A stretch of 64,000 bases of DNA from Candidatus Rokuibacteriota bacterium (lineage in GTDB: Bacteria > Methylomirabilota > Methylomirabilia > Rokubacteriales > CSP1-6), in contig QHSP01000021.1 in assembly GCA_003220495.1 (NCBI GenBank), forward strand, positions 62,001 through 126,000, in the 5' to 3' direction. Shown in pieces: positions 48,838 through 56,956 of the stretch. The translations under genes were made by a program, and so were the position numbers. Every line of letters starts with the position of its first letter. Position 1 is the first letter of the stretch. A model generated the notes under the pieces. It was not told the DNA's origin, did not search any database, and saw only the letters and a list, made by a program, of their open reading frames with translations.

Positions 48838-49243
48838 GATCGTCAGCCCCAGCGCCGAGTCGACCGAGGCCGCAGGCGAGCGTCTCGGCGCCACGCTCGG
48901 ACCCGGCGCGGTCGTCGCGCTCACCGGCGAGCTCGGCGCTGGCAAGACCTGTTTCGTTCAGGGGCTGGTGCGAGGCCTCGGCGCGACCGTCCGCGCGACG
49001 AGCCCGACGTTCGTGCTGGTCAACCAGTACAGCGGACGCGTTCCCATCCATCACGTCGACGCCTACCGGACCGACAGCATGACCGAGCTCCTGGACCTCG
49101 GCCTCCTCGAGATGGTCGGCGGTGAAGGCGTGACGGTCATCGAGTGGGCGGACAAGCTGACGCCGCTGTTGCCGCCGGACGCGGTTCACGTTCACATCGC
49201 CGGCGTCGGCGACGAGCCGCGCACGATCACGATCCGCAGCTAA
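48821..49243 (+). CDS. tsaE: tRNA threonylcarbamoyladenosine biosynthesis ATPase TsaE
   Basis: 140 aa. P-loop LTGELGAGKTCFVQGLVRGL, then TSPTFVLVNQYSG, IHHVDAYRT (Walker B-like HxDxYR) and VTVIEWADK, all diagnostic of TsaE, which helps TsaB/TsaD make t6A37 in tRNAs. The GTG at 48821 with AAGAGG upstream is the best start; TTG at 48818 is possible. Confidence 0.94.
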   Translation: MATAVEIVSPSAESTEAAGERLGATLGPGAVVALTGELGAGKTCFVQGLVRGLGATVRATSPTFVLVNQYSGRVPIHHVDAYRTDSMTELLDLGLLEMVGGEGVTVIEWADKLTPLLPPDAVHVHIAGVGDEPRTITIRS

Positions 49244-49301
49244 GCGGCGTATCTGAAGCGCCGCATTGACCGTCGGGCCTCGGCTCGCGTACGACAGTTG
49301 C

Positions 49302-49976
49302 ATGGCCCTCGAACGCTGGCCCGAGGCCGAGCGTCCTCGCGAGCGACTCTACTGGAGCGGGCCCGAGGCGCTCGCGGACGCGGAGCTCCTCGCCATTCAG
49401 CTCGGCTCCGGCGTCCGCGGCAAGAGCGCGATCGAGGTCGCCCGCGAGATGCTCGCCGCCTACGGCTCGCTGGCCGACGTGGCGGGCCGAGAGGTCACCG
49501 AGCTGACGAAGCTGTCAGGCGTCGGACCGGCCAAGGCCGCGCGGCTGGTCGCCGCGTTCGAGCTGAGCCGGCGCCTCCGGGCGCGAATCCCGGGCGTACG
49601 CGTCACGCTGTCGGGCCCCGCGGAGGTGTACGCGGCGTACGGGCCGCTCATGGAAGATCTCAAGCGCGAGGTGTTCCGCATCGCGCTGCTCGACGCGCAG
49701 AACGGCCTGCTTCACGATCGCGTGATCTCGCAGGGGACGCTGTCGGCGAGCCTCGTGCACCCGCGGGACGTGTTCAAGCCGGCCATCCTCGAGTCGGCCG
49801 CGTCGGTGATCCTGCTCCACAATCACCCGAGCGGCGATCCCACCCCGAGTCGCGAGGACGTCCGGCTGACCCGTCAGCTGGTCGAGTGCGCGCGTCTCCT
49901 CGACCTGCGTATCCACGACCACCTGGTGATCGGGCGGGGACGGTTCGTCAGTCTGGCCGAGCGGGGCATCATCTAG
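49302..49976 (+). CDS. radC: RadC-family JAB-domain protein
   Basis: 224 aa: N-terminal PRERLYWSGPEALADAELLA and a helix-hairpin-helix (LTKLSGVGPAKAARLVAAFE), then the RadC/JAMM metal domain with HNHPSGDPTPSREDVRLT and DHLVIGRGRFVSLAERGII. Despite the name, a repair role is not established; the JAMM fold suggests a metal-dependent hydrolase. Start ATG at 49302 (MALERWPEAERPRERL); the frame is open to a TTG at 49266. Confidence 0.93.
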   Translation: MALERWPEAERPRERLYWSGPEALADAELLAIQLGSGVRGKSAIEVAREMLAAYGSLADVAGREVTELTKLSGVGPAKAARLVAAFELSRRLRARIPGVRVTLSGPAEVYAAYGPLMEDLKREVFRIALLDAQNGLLHDRVISQGTLSASLVHPRDVFKPAILESAASVILLHNHPSGDPTPSREDVRLTRQLVECARLLDLRIHDHLVIGRGRFVSLAERGII

Positions 49977-49999
49977 CGACCGCCGCCGCCCGAGCGCAT

Positions 50000-50245
50000 T
50001 CAGCCCTTGGCGAGCTTCTCGATTTCCTTTCGCGGCAAGGTTTGCAAGCGCGACAGGAGCGACTTCACTTTACGCTCCGACGAATGATCGGCCAGGATCA
50101 GCTTCTTGGACCGGCTCCCGTCCACGATGTACGCCACCCAATCATCCAGATTGGGCGTGCCGCGATACGCGACGGTCACGCCGCTGAGACGTAGACGTCG
50201 CCGGCCCTCCACCTTTGCGAGTGGCTTTCTGTTACTGCCGTCCAT
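50000..50245 (-). CDS. Small basic protein of unknown function
   Basis: 81 aa. A perfect Shine-Dalgarno (GGAGGAAC, 8 bp before the ATG at 50245) supports translation. Sequence is basic, with LRLSGVTVAYRGTPNLDDWV, then LILADHSSERKVKSLLSRL and a Lys-rich end. Two or three beta strands and a C-terminal helix are likely, possibly nucleic-acid binding, but I do not recognise the family. The frame is open further upstream, but no RBS supports a longer form. Convergent with radC (23 bp gap). Confidence 0.7.
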   Translation of the reverse strand: MDGSNRKPLAKVEGRRRLRLSGVTVAYRGTPNLDDWVAYIVDGSRSKKLILADHSSERKVKSLLSRLQTLPRKEIEKLAKG

Positions 50246-50515
50246 CGTGCCGTTCCTCCAGAGAACGCCGGTCGAAGTGACCGTAGCACCGCGTCGAGCC
50301 GAACAGGTGACATCGCCCGGCAACCTTACGAGCGCGGCGATTTCAGTGTCAAGGTCTCGTTTGTCCGCGAAACAAGCATGAGAGACGCGAGCGGCACGAG
50401 TCGGACCCGCGTGGAATCCGGGAATCTTGATGGCTGTGCTCTCCGTGGACGAGTGGACCGTCATATTCTGGCGACGCTCGCGTGAGGCCGCGCCAGACCG
50501 GGCGATTTTGCCGTC

Positions 50516-50542
50516 TGTGGATAATTGTGGACAAGTGGATAA
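50516..50542. other. Cluster of DnaA-box-like sites in a gene-free stretch (50246-50636)
   Basis: Three adjoining 9-mers: TGTGGATAA (50516-50524, exact complement of the TTATCCACA consensus), TGTGGACAA (50526-50534, one change) and AGTGGATAA (50534-50542, one change), then TGTGGGCAT. All face the same way. The surrounding 391-bp gap has no convincing gene, is locally AT-richer, and also holds repeat copy 4. This could be an origin-like or DnaA-regulated site; no dnaA gene is in the window. Confidence 0.5.
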
Positions 50543-50569
50543 GCTGTGGGCATTTTTAGTGCCGCCGTG

Positions 50570-50618
50570 CGCGCTGCGGGCCGTCGCGGCGCTGGGGCGC
50601 CGCCGGCCGAGGCGCGCT
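50570..50618 (+). repeat. Dispersed palindromic repeat, copy 4
   Basis: GCGCTGCGGGCCGTCGCGGC followed by GCTGGGGCGCCGCCGGCCGA and GGCGCGCT. Same layout as copies 1-3, but both stem arms carry matched changes (GGCGC/GCGCC instead of GGGGC/GCCCC), so pairing is conserved although the sequence differs. Confidence 0.8.
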
Positions 50619-50636
50619 TACGAAGCAAACGACCGC

Positions 50637-51623
50637 TCAGCGACTCGCGGCGAGTCGCTCGAGGATCAATCGCGCCAGAATCGGACCGCGCGTGACGAAT
50701 CCAGTGAAGTATCCGACCGCCGTCGCCCCATCATCGAGGAGCCTGGCGGCCTTGTCGGGTGAGTCCACGCCTCCGGTCGCGATGATCTCGAGGTCGCCGC
50801 CAAAGACGCGGCGCGTTCGGCGCAGGTTTTCCAGGGTGGTCGGAAAGATGTCGGGCCCGGACAGTCCGCCCTCGCCCTGCGACAGGCGCCGATTCGTGAC
50901 CTTACGCGTGTTGCCGTAGTTGACGATGCGGATCCCGGCGTCGAGTGCCGCCGGGATGATCTCGCGCTCGTTCGTCTCGGCGAAATCGGGTGAGAGCTTG
51001 ACGATGAGCGGCTTCTCGGTCGCGCGCCGAACCTCCCGGAGCAACGTCACGAGCTCGTCGGGCTTGCGGCTCCACTCGTACACGAGCCGCGTGTTGGGCG
51101 AAGAGATGTTGAACTCGACGAGCTCGCCGAGGGGACCGAGCTCGCGCACGAGCTTCACGTAGTCGCCGATCGTCTCCCCGGCGACGCTCACGATCAGCGG
51201 GACCCGGTGGGGCAGCGACGCCACGGAGGCGCGAAAGCGCTCGAGGCCGGGATTCTGAAAGCCGTTGCAGTTGACGAGACCCGGCCCGGCGTCGGTGCTC
51301 GTCCGGACGAGATTGGGCTGGGGATGGCCCGGCCGCGCCTGGATCGTGATCGACTTGGCGGTGACCGCCCCGAAGCCCAGGCCCATCGCGCGTCCGAGGA
51401 TCGTGGGATCGTAGTACATCGCGGCCAGGATGACCGGATTGGCGAGCCGGACCCCGCCGAGGGTGATCGCGAGCCGCGGGTCGTCCAGCCGGAAGCTCCC
51501 GAGCCGATCGAGAGGCAAGAGGCGCAGGAGATTCTGGCCCAGCGAGACCGCGGCCGGCTCGGGAAGACGCGACAGGAAGACCGCATAGAGGAACCGGTAG
51601 AGGGCCGCGATCGTTCGGCTCAT
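50637..51623 (-). CDS. pyrD: Dihydroorotate dehydrogenase (quinone), class 2
   Basis: 328-aa FMN enzyme of pyrimidine synthesis. N-terminal helical membrane-association segment (LYRFLYAVFLSRLPEPAAVS), then GLGFGAVTAKSITIQ, NCNGFQNPGLERF, FNISSPNTRLVYEW (class-2 active-site Ser region), VKLSPDF, NYGNTRKVTNRRLSQGEGGLS, minus the usual long C-terminus. ATG at 51623 (MSRTIAALYRFL). Quinone use is inferred from the N-terminal helix. Transcribed alone on the minus strand. Confidence 0.92.
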   Translation of the reverse strand: MSRTIAALYRFLYAVFLSRLPEPAAVSLGQNLLRLLPLDRLGSFRLDDPRLAITLGGVRLANPVILAAMYYDPTILGRAMGLGFGAVTAKSITIQARPGHPQPNLVRTSTDAGPGLVNCNGFQNPGLERFRASVASLPHRVPLIVSVAGETIGDYVKLVRELGPLGELVEFNISSPNTRLVYEWSRKPDELVTLLREVRRATEKPLIVKLSPDFAETNEREIIPAALDAGIRIVNYGNTRKVTNRRLSQGEGGLSGPDIFPTTLENLRRTRRVFGGDLEIIATGGVDSPDKAARLLDDGATAVGYFTGFVTRGPILARLILERLAASR

Positions 51624-51692
51624 GCGGGCGACCGGGTCGAAGAATAACACGCGCCCTTGACGAATGGCGACGGCGCCATTTAGGGTAAGGCA

Positions 51693-52490
51693 TTGAATTT
51701 CATCGGGATCTCGCGCCTCGCAGCCCTGGTGAGCTTCCTGATCGTGACAGCCGCGTGCGCCAGCGCGCCGCTGACGAACGGCGGACCCTCGCTCGGTCTC
51801 GAGGAGGCGGTACGGACACCGGCATTCTCCTTCGAGAACGACACGTTCGCGTTCCCGAACCTGATCGGCGCGCGACATCCGGACGAGCCCGGCATCTACG
51901 CCCACTACTGCTTCGTGCTGGCGCGCGGCGTGCGCCAGTTCACGCAATTCGCCCGCTTCGACCCGGCGCTGCCAAAGCTCGATCACGCCGGCTACGTCGA
52001 GCGAGTCAAACGCGTGGCGGCGCTGCCGGCCCGGGATACCGCGCGACCGCCCGACGACCGCATCGTGATCCCGGGCTACGCGAACCTCCGCGAGTTCTCC
52101 CGCGACGAGGAGAGCGCGGTGAAGGAGGGACTCGGCGGCCGATTCTGGACCTGGATCCACTGGACGAACTGGCGCGTGATGCTCCCGGTCGACGGATCCC
52201 ACCAGGAAGGCGTCGCCCACGAGATTCTCGACGACCTGCGCGCGGGGCGGCTGGTGCAGCTCCTGATCACCAACTGGCCGAAGCCCGAGCTGAACCACAC
52301 CGTGATCGCCTACGAGTCGCGCCCGACCGCGGACGGCGTCGCGTTCCTCGTGTGGGATCCGAACAACCCCGATGGCCCGGGTATCATGACGTGGGACTCC
52401 GGCGCGCGCCGCTTCTGGGCGACGGACCTCTACGACACCGAGCCCGGACCGATCCGGGCCTTCCGTATGTACTACTCGCTGCTACTATGA
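51693..52490 (+). CDS. Lipoprotein with papain-like features, function unknown
   Basis: 265 aa, TTG start. Lipoprotein signal FIGISRLAALVSFLIVTAAC, cysteine near residue 22. In the mature part, YCFVLARGVRQFTQFARF places a Cys at the head of a helix, LLITNWPKPELNHTVIAYES gives a His at the start of a strand, and FLVWDPNNPDGPG follows: the Cys...His...Asn/Asp order of papain-like (C39-like) folds. This is pattern reading, not a family match. It precedes the ketosynthase run by about 35 bp and may belong to it. Confidence 0.7.
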   Translation: MNFIGISRLAALVSFLIVTAACASAPLTNGGPSLGLEEAVRTPAFSFENDTFAFPNLIGARHPDEPGIYAHYCFVLARGVRQFTQFARFDPALPKLDHAGYVERVKRVAALPARDTARPPDDRIVIPGYANLREFSRDEESAVKEGLGGRFWTWIHWTNWRVMLPVDGSHQEGVAHEILDDLRAGRLVQLLITNWPKPELNHTVIAYESRPTADGVAFLVWDPNNPDGPGIMTWDSGARRFWATDLYDTEPGPIRAFRMYYSLLL

Positions 52491-52524
52491 GGCGACCCAT
52501 GTGCCGTGATGAGGAGTAACGCGC

Positions 52525-53697
52525 CTGCGTGCTGAGCCCGTCAGCCTCGTCGCTGCCGGAGCCGTGACTCCGTTCGGCGCCGACCTCGACGCGTTCTGGT
52601 CGGGGCTCGTCACCGGCAGCGACGGCATCTCGGCGATCGAGCGCTTTCCGGTCGACGATCTCCGGGTGGGGCGCGGCGGCGAGATCAAGAAGCTTCGCCC
52701 GCTGCCCGGCGCGCGTCGCGTCGGATGTCGCGCCAGCCAGCTCCTGCTCGCCGCGGCCGAGGACCTGCTCGCTCGCTCCGCGGTCTCCGCCGAGCCGGAA
52801 CGGATCGCCGTCGTCCTCGGCACGGCGCTCGGCGGTGTCGAAGAGCTCGAGCGCGCGCTGGCCCCCGGCGGCCGCCCGCGGCATGCGGTGGACGCGCTCT
52901 ACGACAGCCCGGCCCACGCGCTTGCGCGCCGGCTCGGCGCCCGCGGGCCGGTGATGACGGTGGGCGCGGCGTGCGCGGCCGGCGCGACGGCGATCGGCAC
53001 CGGCGCCGATCTCCTGCGCGCCGACGTCGTGGACGTCGTGATCGCCGGTGGCTACGATGCCCTGTGCCGGTTCGTGATGCGCGGCTTCGACGCGCTCCGC
53101 TCGCTCACGCGCGAGCGCGTGCGGCCGTTCGACAAGCGACGCAGCGGACTTCTGCTGGGTGAGGCCGCCGCTCTCGTGCTGATGACTCGCGAGGGCGCGA
53201 CGCCGGGGCCGCGCCTGGGAAGGCTGCTGGGGCACGCGAGCGCCAGCGATGGCTCACACATCGCCGCGCCCGATGCCAACGGCCGCGGCCTCGAGCTCGC
53301 GGCTCGCACGGCGCTCGACGAGGCCGGCGTGACGGCCGCCGACGTCGATTTCGTGAGCGCTCACGGCACCGGCACTCTGGTGAACGACCGCATCGAGGCC
53401 GACGTGCTGAGACGCGTGCTGGGCCGCCGGGCCTCCGAGATCCCGGTGAACTCGATCAAGGCCTCGGTCGGGCACACGATGGGCGCGGCGGCGGCTCTCG
53501 AGGCCGTCATGTGTCTCATGGCGGGCCGCGAGGGGGTCGTGCCGAAGACCCTGGGTCTGGAGGAGCCCGATCCCGCGTGCGAGCTGGATCACGTGATCGG
53601 CTCGCCCCGTGCCGCGCGACCCCGGATCAGCCTCAGCACCTCGCTGGGCTTCGGTGGCTGCAACGCGGCGCTCGTGCTGGAGGCGGTCGACCAATGA
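52525..53697 (+). CDS. Beta-ketoacyl-ACP synthase (KS 1, catalytic)
   Basis: About 390-aa FabF/KS-alpha-type thiolase-fold condensing enzyme. Complete Cys-His-His triad: Cys150 in VGAACAAGAT, His280 in SAHGTGT and His317 in ASVGHTMGAA, plus SLGFGGCNAALV at the end. The natural N-terminus (LVAAGAVTPFG) requires a start before the GTG at 52564; a CTG at 52525 with GAGGAG 8 bp upstream fits. Extends an acyl chain on the ACP encoded downstream. First of four KS-type genes in a row with 4-bp overlaps. Confidence 0.9.
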   Translation: MRAEPVSLVAAGAVTPFGADLDAFWSGLVTGSDGISAIERFPVDDLRVGRGGEIKKLRPLPGARRVGCRASQLLLAAAEDLLARSAVSAEPERIAVVLGTALGGVEELERALAPGGRPRHAVDALYDSPAHALARRLGARGPVMTVGAACAAGATAIGTGADLLRADVVDVVIAGGYDALCRFVMRGFDALRSLTRERVRPFDKRRSGLLLGEAAALVLMTREGATPGPRLGRLLGHASASDGSHIAAPDANGRGLELAARTALDEAGVTAADVDFVSAHGTGTLVNDRIEADVLRRVLGRRASEIPVNSIKASVGHTMGAAAALEAVMCLMAGREGVVPKTLGLEEPDPACELDHVIGSPRAARPRISLSTSLGFGGCNAALVLEAVDQ

Positions 53698-54533
53698 CGG
53701 GAACGACCGTCGAGGGCGTCGCCGTTCTGACCGGATGGGGTCAGGGGATCCAGGCCCTGCCGGCCGACGCGACGCGAGCGGCGGCGGGTCGCGCGGTCAT
53801 CCCGCTCGGCCGGCCGGCGCTCGAGGGGGAGCGTTTCAGGCGGGCCACTCGGGAGTGCCTGCTCGGCGTGGCGGCGGTCGACGCGCTCCTGCGCGAGCAT
53901 CGCATCTCCCGCGAGGTGATCACGGGGAGCGCGACCGCGCTGATCTACGTGACCGGCGGCGCCTACGGCGCCTCGAATCACGCGTGGGTCGTCGCGGACA
54001 CCGCCCGTCCGGCCGAGCCCGACGACCGGCCGGGTGAAAGGCGGCGGGGCTCCGTGTCGGGGACGCTCCACTTTCCGTACACGGCGCCGAGCGTGATGTC
54101 CGGCGAGGTGGCGATCGAGTTTGGGCTGACCGGTCCGTATGGCATTCTCATCGGCGGAGCGGCCGCGACGGTCGACGGGCTCTGGCAGGCCACCGTGCTG
54201 CTCGAGGCGGGCCGCTGCGAGCGGGCGCTGGTGCTGGCCGTCGAGACCTTCGAGGACTGCGCCGAGCTCTACGCCCGCGGGCGCTGGCTGGTGCGGCGCC
54301 CGCTGGTCGAGGCGGCCGCGTGCGTCCTGCTGACACCCGGTGGGCTGCGCACGCGATACGATGCGCCGCGGGCGCCCTCGGCGCTCGAGACGCGTGTGCG
54401 CACCCGCGCCGGCGAGACGCTCGCCTGCGCGCCGCTCATCGCGCTGGCCCTGGCGCGCGAGGACGGCGCGACAGGACCGGTCGGCGTGACGGGTGAATGG
54501 CGCGGCCGCCGCGCCGGACTCTACTGGCACTAG
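53694..54533 (+). CDS. Ketosynthase-like protein lacking the active-site Cys (KS-beta-like 1)
   Basis: 279 aa, shorter than a full KS. N-terminal thiolase-fold half (VAVLTGWGQGIQAL, FRRATRECLLGVAAVDALL, FPYTAPSVMSGEVAIEFGLT) with GILIGGAAATVDGLWQATVL where a KS would have TACSS, so no nucleophile. The C-terminal His motifs are also absent. It resembles chain-length-factor subunits that pair with a KS; its overlap with KS 1 (ATGA) suggests a heterodimer. Confidence 0.8.
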   Translation: MTGTTVEGVAVLTGWGQGIQALPADATRAAAGRAVIPLGRPALEGERFRRATRECLLGVAAVDALLREHRISREVITGSATALIYVTGGAYGASNHAWVVADTARPAEPDDRPGERRRGSVSGTLHFPYTAPSVMSGEVAIEFGLTGPYGILIGGAAATVDGLWQATVLLEAGRCERALVLAVETFEDCAELYARGRWLVRRPLVEAAACVLLTPGGLRTRYDAPRAPSALETRVRTRAGETLACAPLIALALAREDGATGPVGVTGEWRGRRAGLYWH

Positions 54534-54540
54534 GAGGGCT

Positions 54541-54816
54541 ATGGAACCCAAAGAGGTGTTCGACGAGCTCAAGATGATCCTCGTGACGCGGCTCAAGTTC
54601 GATCCGCGCCGCGCCGTCGACTTGACCCTCGAGACGACGCTGCCGAAGGGCATCGAGAGCTCGATCGGTCTGGACTCGCTCGACTTCATCGAGCTGTCGA
54701 TCGCGATCGAGGAGCGCTTCGGCATCGCGATGGACGAGTCGGCGGACCTCGCCCCCCACTTCACGTCCTTCGATACCCTGTCTCGCTTCATCGCGTCGAG
54801 GACAGCCGGCGCGTGA
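54541..54816 (+). CDS. Acyl carrier protein
   Basis: 91 aa with the phosphopantetheine site Ser46 in GLDSLDFIELSIAIEERF, typical of a carrier protein. Slightly longer than FAS AcpP, with an N-terminal MEPKEVFDELKMILVTRL helix. GGAGG lies just before the ATG. Placed between the two KS pairs, so it is probably dedicated to this cluster rather than general fatty-acid synthesis. Confidence 0.92.
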   Translation: MEPKEVFDELKMILVTRLKFDPRRAVDLTLETTLPKGIESSIGLDSLDFIELSIAIEERFGIAMDESADLAPHFTSFDTLSRFIASRTAGA

Positions 54817-55991
54817 AGCCCGTCGCCGTCACGGGTCTCGGGGTGGTCAGCCCGTTCGGCGCCGGCGTCAAGGCGTACTGGGAAGGGATCAGCGGTGGCG
54901 TCTGCGCGATCCGCCCGATCACCCTGATCGACACCGAAGGCTTCCGCTGCCGGATCGGCGCCGAGGTCCCGGATTCGCTCGGCGGCTCGGCGCGGCGGTC
55001 GCGGGCCGATCGATTCGCCCTCGCGGCGGCGCGCGAGGCGATCGACGACGCCGGGATCGGCCGCGCGGAGCGCGGGGACACGGCGCTGATCGTGGGCGCG
55101 GTCGGCGGCGGAATGCTGGAGGCCGAAGCCTGGTACTGGCAGCGGGCGCGCGGTGGCGCGGCGCCGCTGCCGCGGGCTCTCGCGTCGTGCTTTCCATCCT
55201 CGCACGTCGACGTCGTCGGCAGCGTGCTCGGCATCGGCGGACCGCGCGAGACGGTCGTGACCGCCTGCAGCTCCGGCGCCGCGTCGCTCGCGATGGCGGC
55301 CGACCTGGTGCGTGACGGCGTCGTTCCGGTGGCCCTCGCGGGCGGCGTCGATGCGCTGACGCGGATCTGCTTCATGGGGTTCAACACCCTGAAGCTCCTC
55401 GATCCCGCGCCGTGCCGTCCCTTCGACCGCGACCGCCGCGGCATGTCCATCGGCGAGGGCGCCGCCTTCGTCGTGCTGGAGGAGGTCGGGCATGCCCGGG
55501 CCCGCGACGCGCGCGTCTACGCGGAGCTCACCGGCTACGGAATGAGCACCGACGCGTTTCACGTCACCTCGCCCCATCCGGAGGGCGAGGGGATGATCCG
55601 GGCGATGCGCGCCGCGCTCGCCCAGGCGGGGATCACGGCGGCGTCCGTCGGGTACGCGAACGCGCACGGCACCGCCACGCCGCAGAACGACCGAATCGAG
55701 GCACGAGCGCTGCGCGAGGTCTTCGGCGACGGCGGGCTCCTCGTCAGCTCGACGAAATCCATGATCGGCCACACGATGGCGGCGGCCGGCACGCTCGAAG
55801 CGGTGGCGACGGTGCTGGCGCTCGGCCACGAGGTCGTTCCGCCGACGGCGCGACTCGAGAACACCGACCCCGACATTCCCTTCGACTGTGTCCCGCGCGT
55901 GGCGCGCGAGGTGGCGGTCGAGCACGCGATCTCGAACTCGTTCGGGTTCGGCGGCCAGAACGTCACGCTCGTGTTCAGGCGCGTCGCGTGA
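54813..55991 (+). CDS. Beta-ketoacyl-ACP synthase (KS 2, catalytic)
   Basis: 392 aa, FabF-like: VAVTGLGVVSPFGAGVKAYW, Cys152 in VVTACSSGAAS, His285 in NAHGTATPQND, His320 in SMIGHTMAAAG and SNSFGFGGQNVTLVF. The triad is complete. GTG start overlaps the ACP stop (GTGA). Together with KS 1 it gives two different condensing activities for the same ACP. Confidence 0.93.
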   Translation: MKPVAVTGLGVVSPFGAGVKAYWEGISGGVCAIRPITLIDTEGFRCRIGAEVPDSLGGSARRSRADRFALAAAREAIDDAGIGRAERGDTALIVGAVGGGMLEAEAWYWQRARGGAAPLPRALASCFPSSHVDVVGSVLGIGGPRETVVTACSSGAASLAMAADLVRDGVVPVALAGGVDALTRICFMGFNTLKLLDPAPCRPFDRDRRGMSIGEGAAFVVLEEVGHARARDARVYAELTGYGMSTDAFHVTSPHPEGEGMIRAMRAALAQAGITAASVGYANAHGTATPQNDRIEARALREVFGDGGLLVSSTKSMIGHTMAAAGTLEAVATVLALGHEVVPPTARLENTDPDIPFDCVPRVAREVAVEHAISNSFGFGGQNVTLVFRRVA

Positions 55992-56956
55992 GCGGTCGGC
56001 GTGTCGCCATCACCGGCGCGGGTGTCGTCGACGGCGGCCATGCCAGCGGAGTCCTGAGCCGGTTGCTCGACGAGACCGAAGCGCGGCGTCTCTCACACGT
56101 GTGCCAGATGACGGTGGCGGCGGGCCGGATGGCCCTCGCCGATGCGGGCCTCGCCGGCGGCACGGAGCTCGCGCTGCTGATCGGCACGGAATTCGGCGAC
56201 ATGGTCTCGACGATCAGGTTCGTCGACGACTACCTGCAACGCGGGATCCCCGGCCTCTCGGCGCTGCGATTCCCCCACACGGTCATGAACACGATGGCGG
56301 CGACGGCGGCGATCGCCGTGTCGGCGAAGGACCTCTCGCTGACGCTCAACGTGCCGACGGTGGCCGGTGAGCTCGCAATCGCCCGCGGCGCGGCCGCGGT
56401 GCGCGCCGGGCGGATCGCAGCGTGTCTGGCCGGCGGTGCCGACGAGCCCCCGCGGCTCGTCCTGGACACGTTCCGGGAAGCGGGGGCGGGCGCCGACGTC
56501 CGCGGCGAGGGCGCGGGATTCGTGGTGCTCGAGCCCCTCGACGCCGCGCGCGCACGCGGCGCCCGGATCCTCGGCGAGATCGTCGCCGAGGCCTGGCGCG
56601 CGCTCGCGGTCCGCCCCCACGGCGTCGGCCGCGCCACGCGCTCGCGAGCGATCGCGGCGGCCCTCGCGGGCGCCGGCGCCGAGCCCGCCGAGATCGGGCT
56701 CGTCTACACGTCGGCGAACGGCGACGGCCCGCGTGAGGCGTGGGAGCGCGCGCTGCTCGACGAGGCGCTCGCGCCGTACCGGCCGCCGCAGCGATCCCTG
56801 AGCCTGCCGGCCGGTCGCCATTCGGGGCTGGCGGCGCGGTCGGTCGCGACCGCGGCGACGGAGGCCGGCGATGGGCTCGCGCTCGTGCACGCGGTGGCGC
56901 GCGGCGGCAACCAGGTCGCGATCGTCGTCGCGGGATCGCGGGACCGCGCGGCATGA
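55988..56956 (+). CDS. Ketosynthase-like protein lacking the active-site Cys (KS-beta-like 2)
   Basis: 322 aa. Starts VAITGAGVVDGGHASGVL and keeps KS landmarks (ALLIGTEFGDMVSTIRFVDD, FPHTVMNTMAATAAIAV), but the nucleophile region reads LTLNVPTVAGELAIARG, with no Cys. RGEGAGFVVLEPLDAARARG aligns with the KS GEGA segment; GLVYTSANGDGPR stands where KS has the AHGT motif. Likely non-catalytic partner of KS 2. GTG start overlaps KS 2 by 4 bp. Confidence 0.8.
   Translation: MSGRRVAITGAGVVDGGHASGVLSRLLDETEARRLSHVCQMTVAAGRMALADAGLAGGTELALLIGTEFGDMVSTIRFVDDYLQRGIPGLSALRFPHTVMNTMAATAAIAVSAKDLSLTLNVPTVAGELAIARGAAAVRAGRIAACLAGGADEPPRLVLDTFREAGAGADVRGEGAGFVVLEPLDAARARGARILGEIVAEAWRALAVRPHGVGRATRSRAIAAALAGAGAEPAEIGLVYTSANGDGPREAWERALLDEALAPYRPPQRSLSLPAGRHSGLAARSVATAATEAGDGLALVHAVARGGNQVAIVVAGSRDRAA

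Noticed and set aside
50246-50464. Longer N-terminus for the small protein at 50000-50245
   Set aside because: The extra residues have no RBS and no coding character, whereas a perfect Shine-Dalgarno precedes the ATG at 50245.
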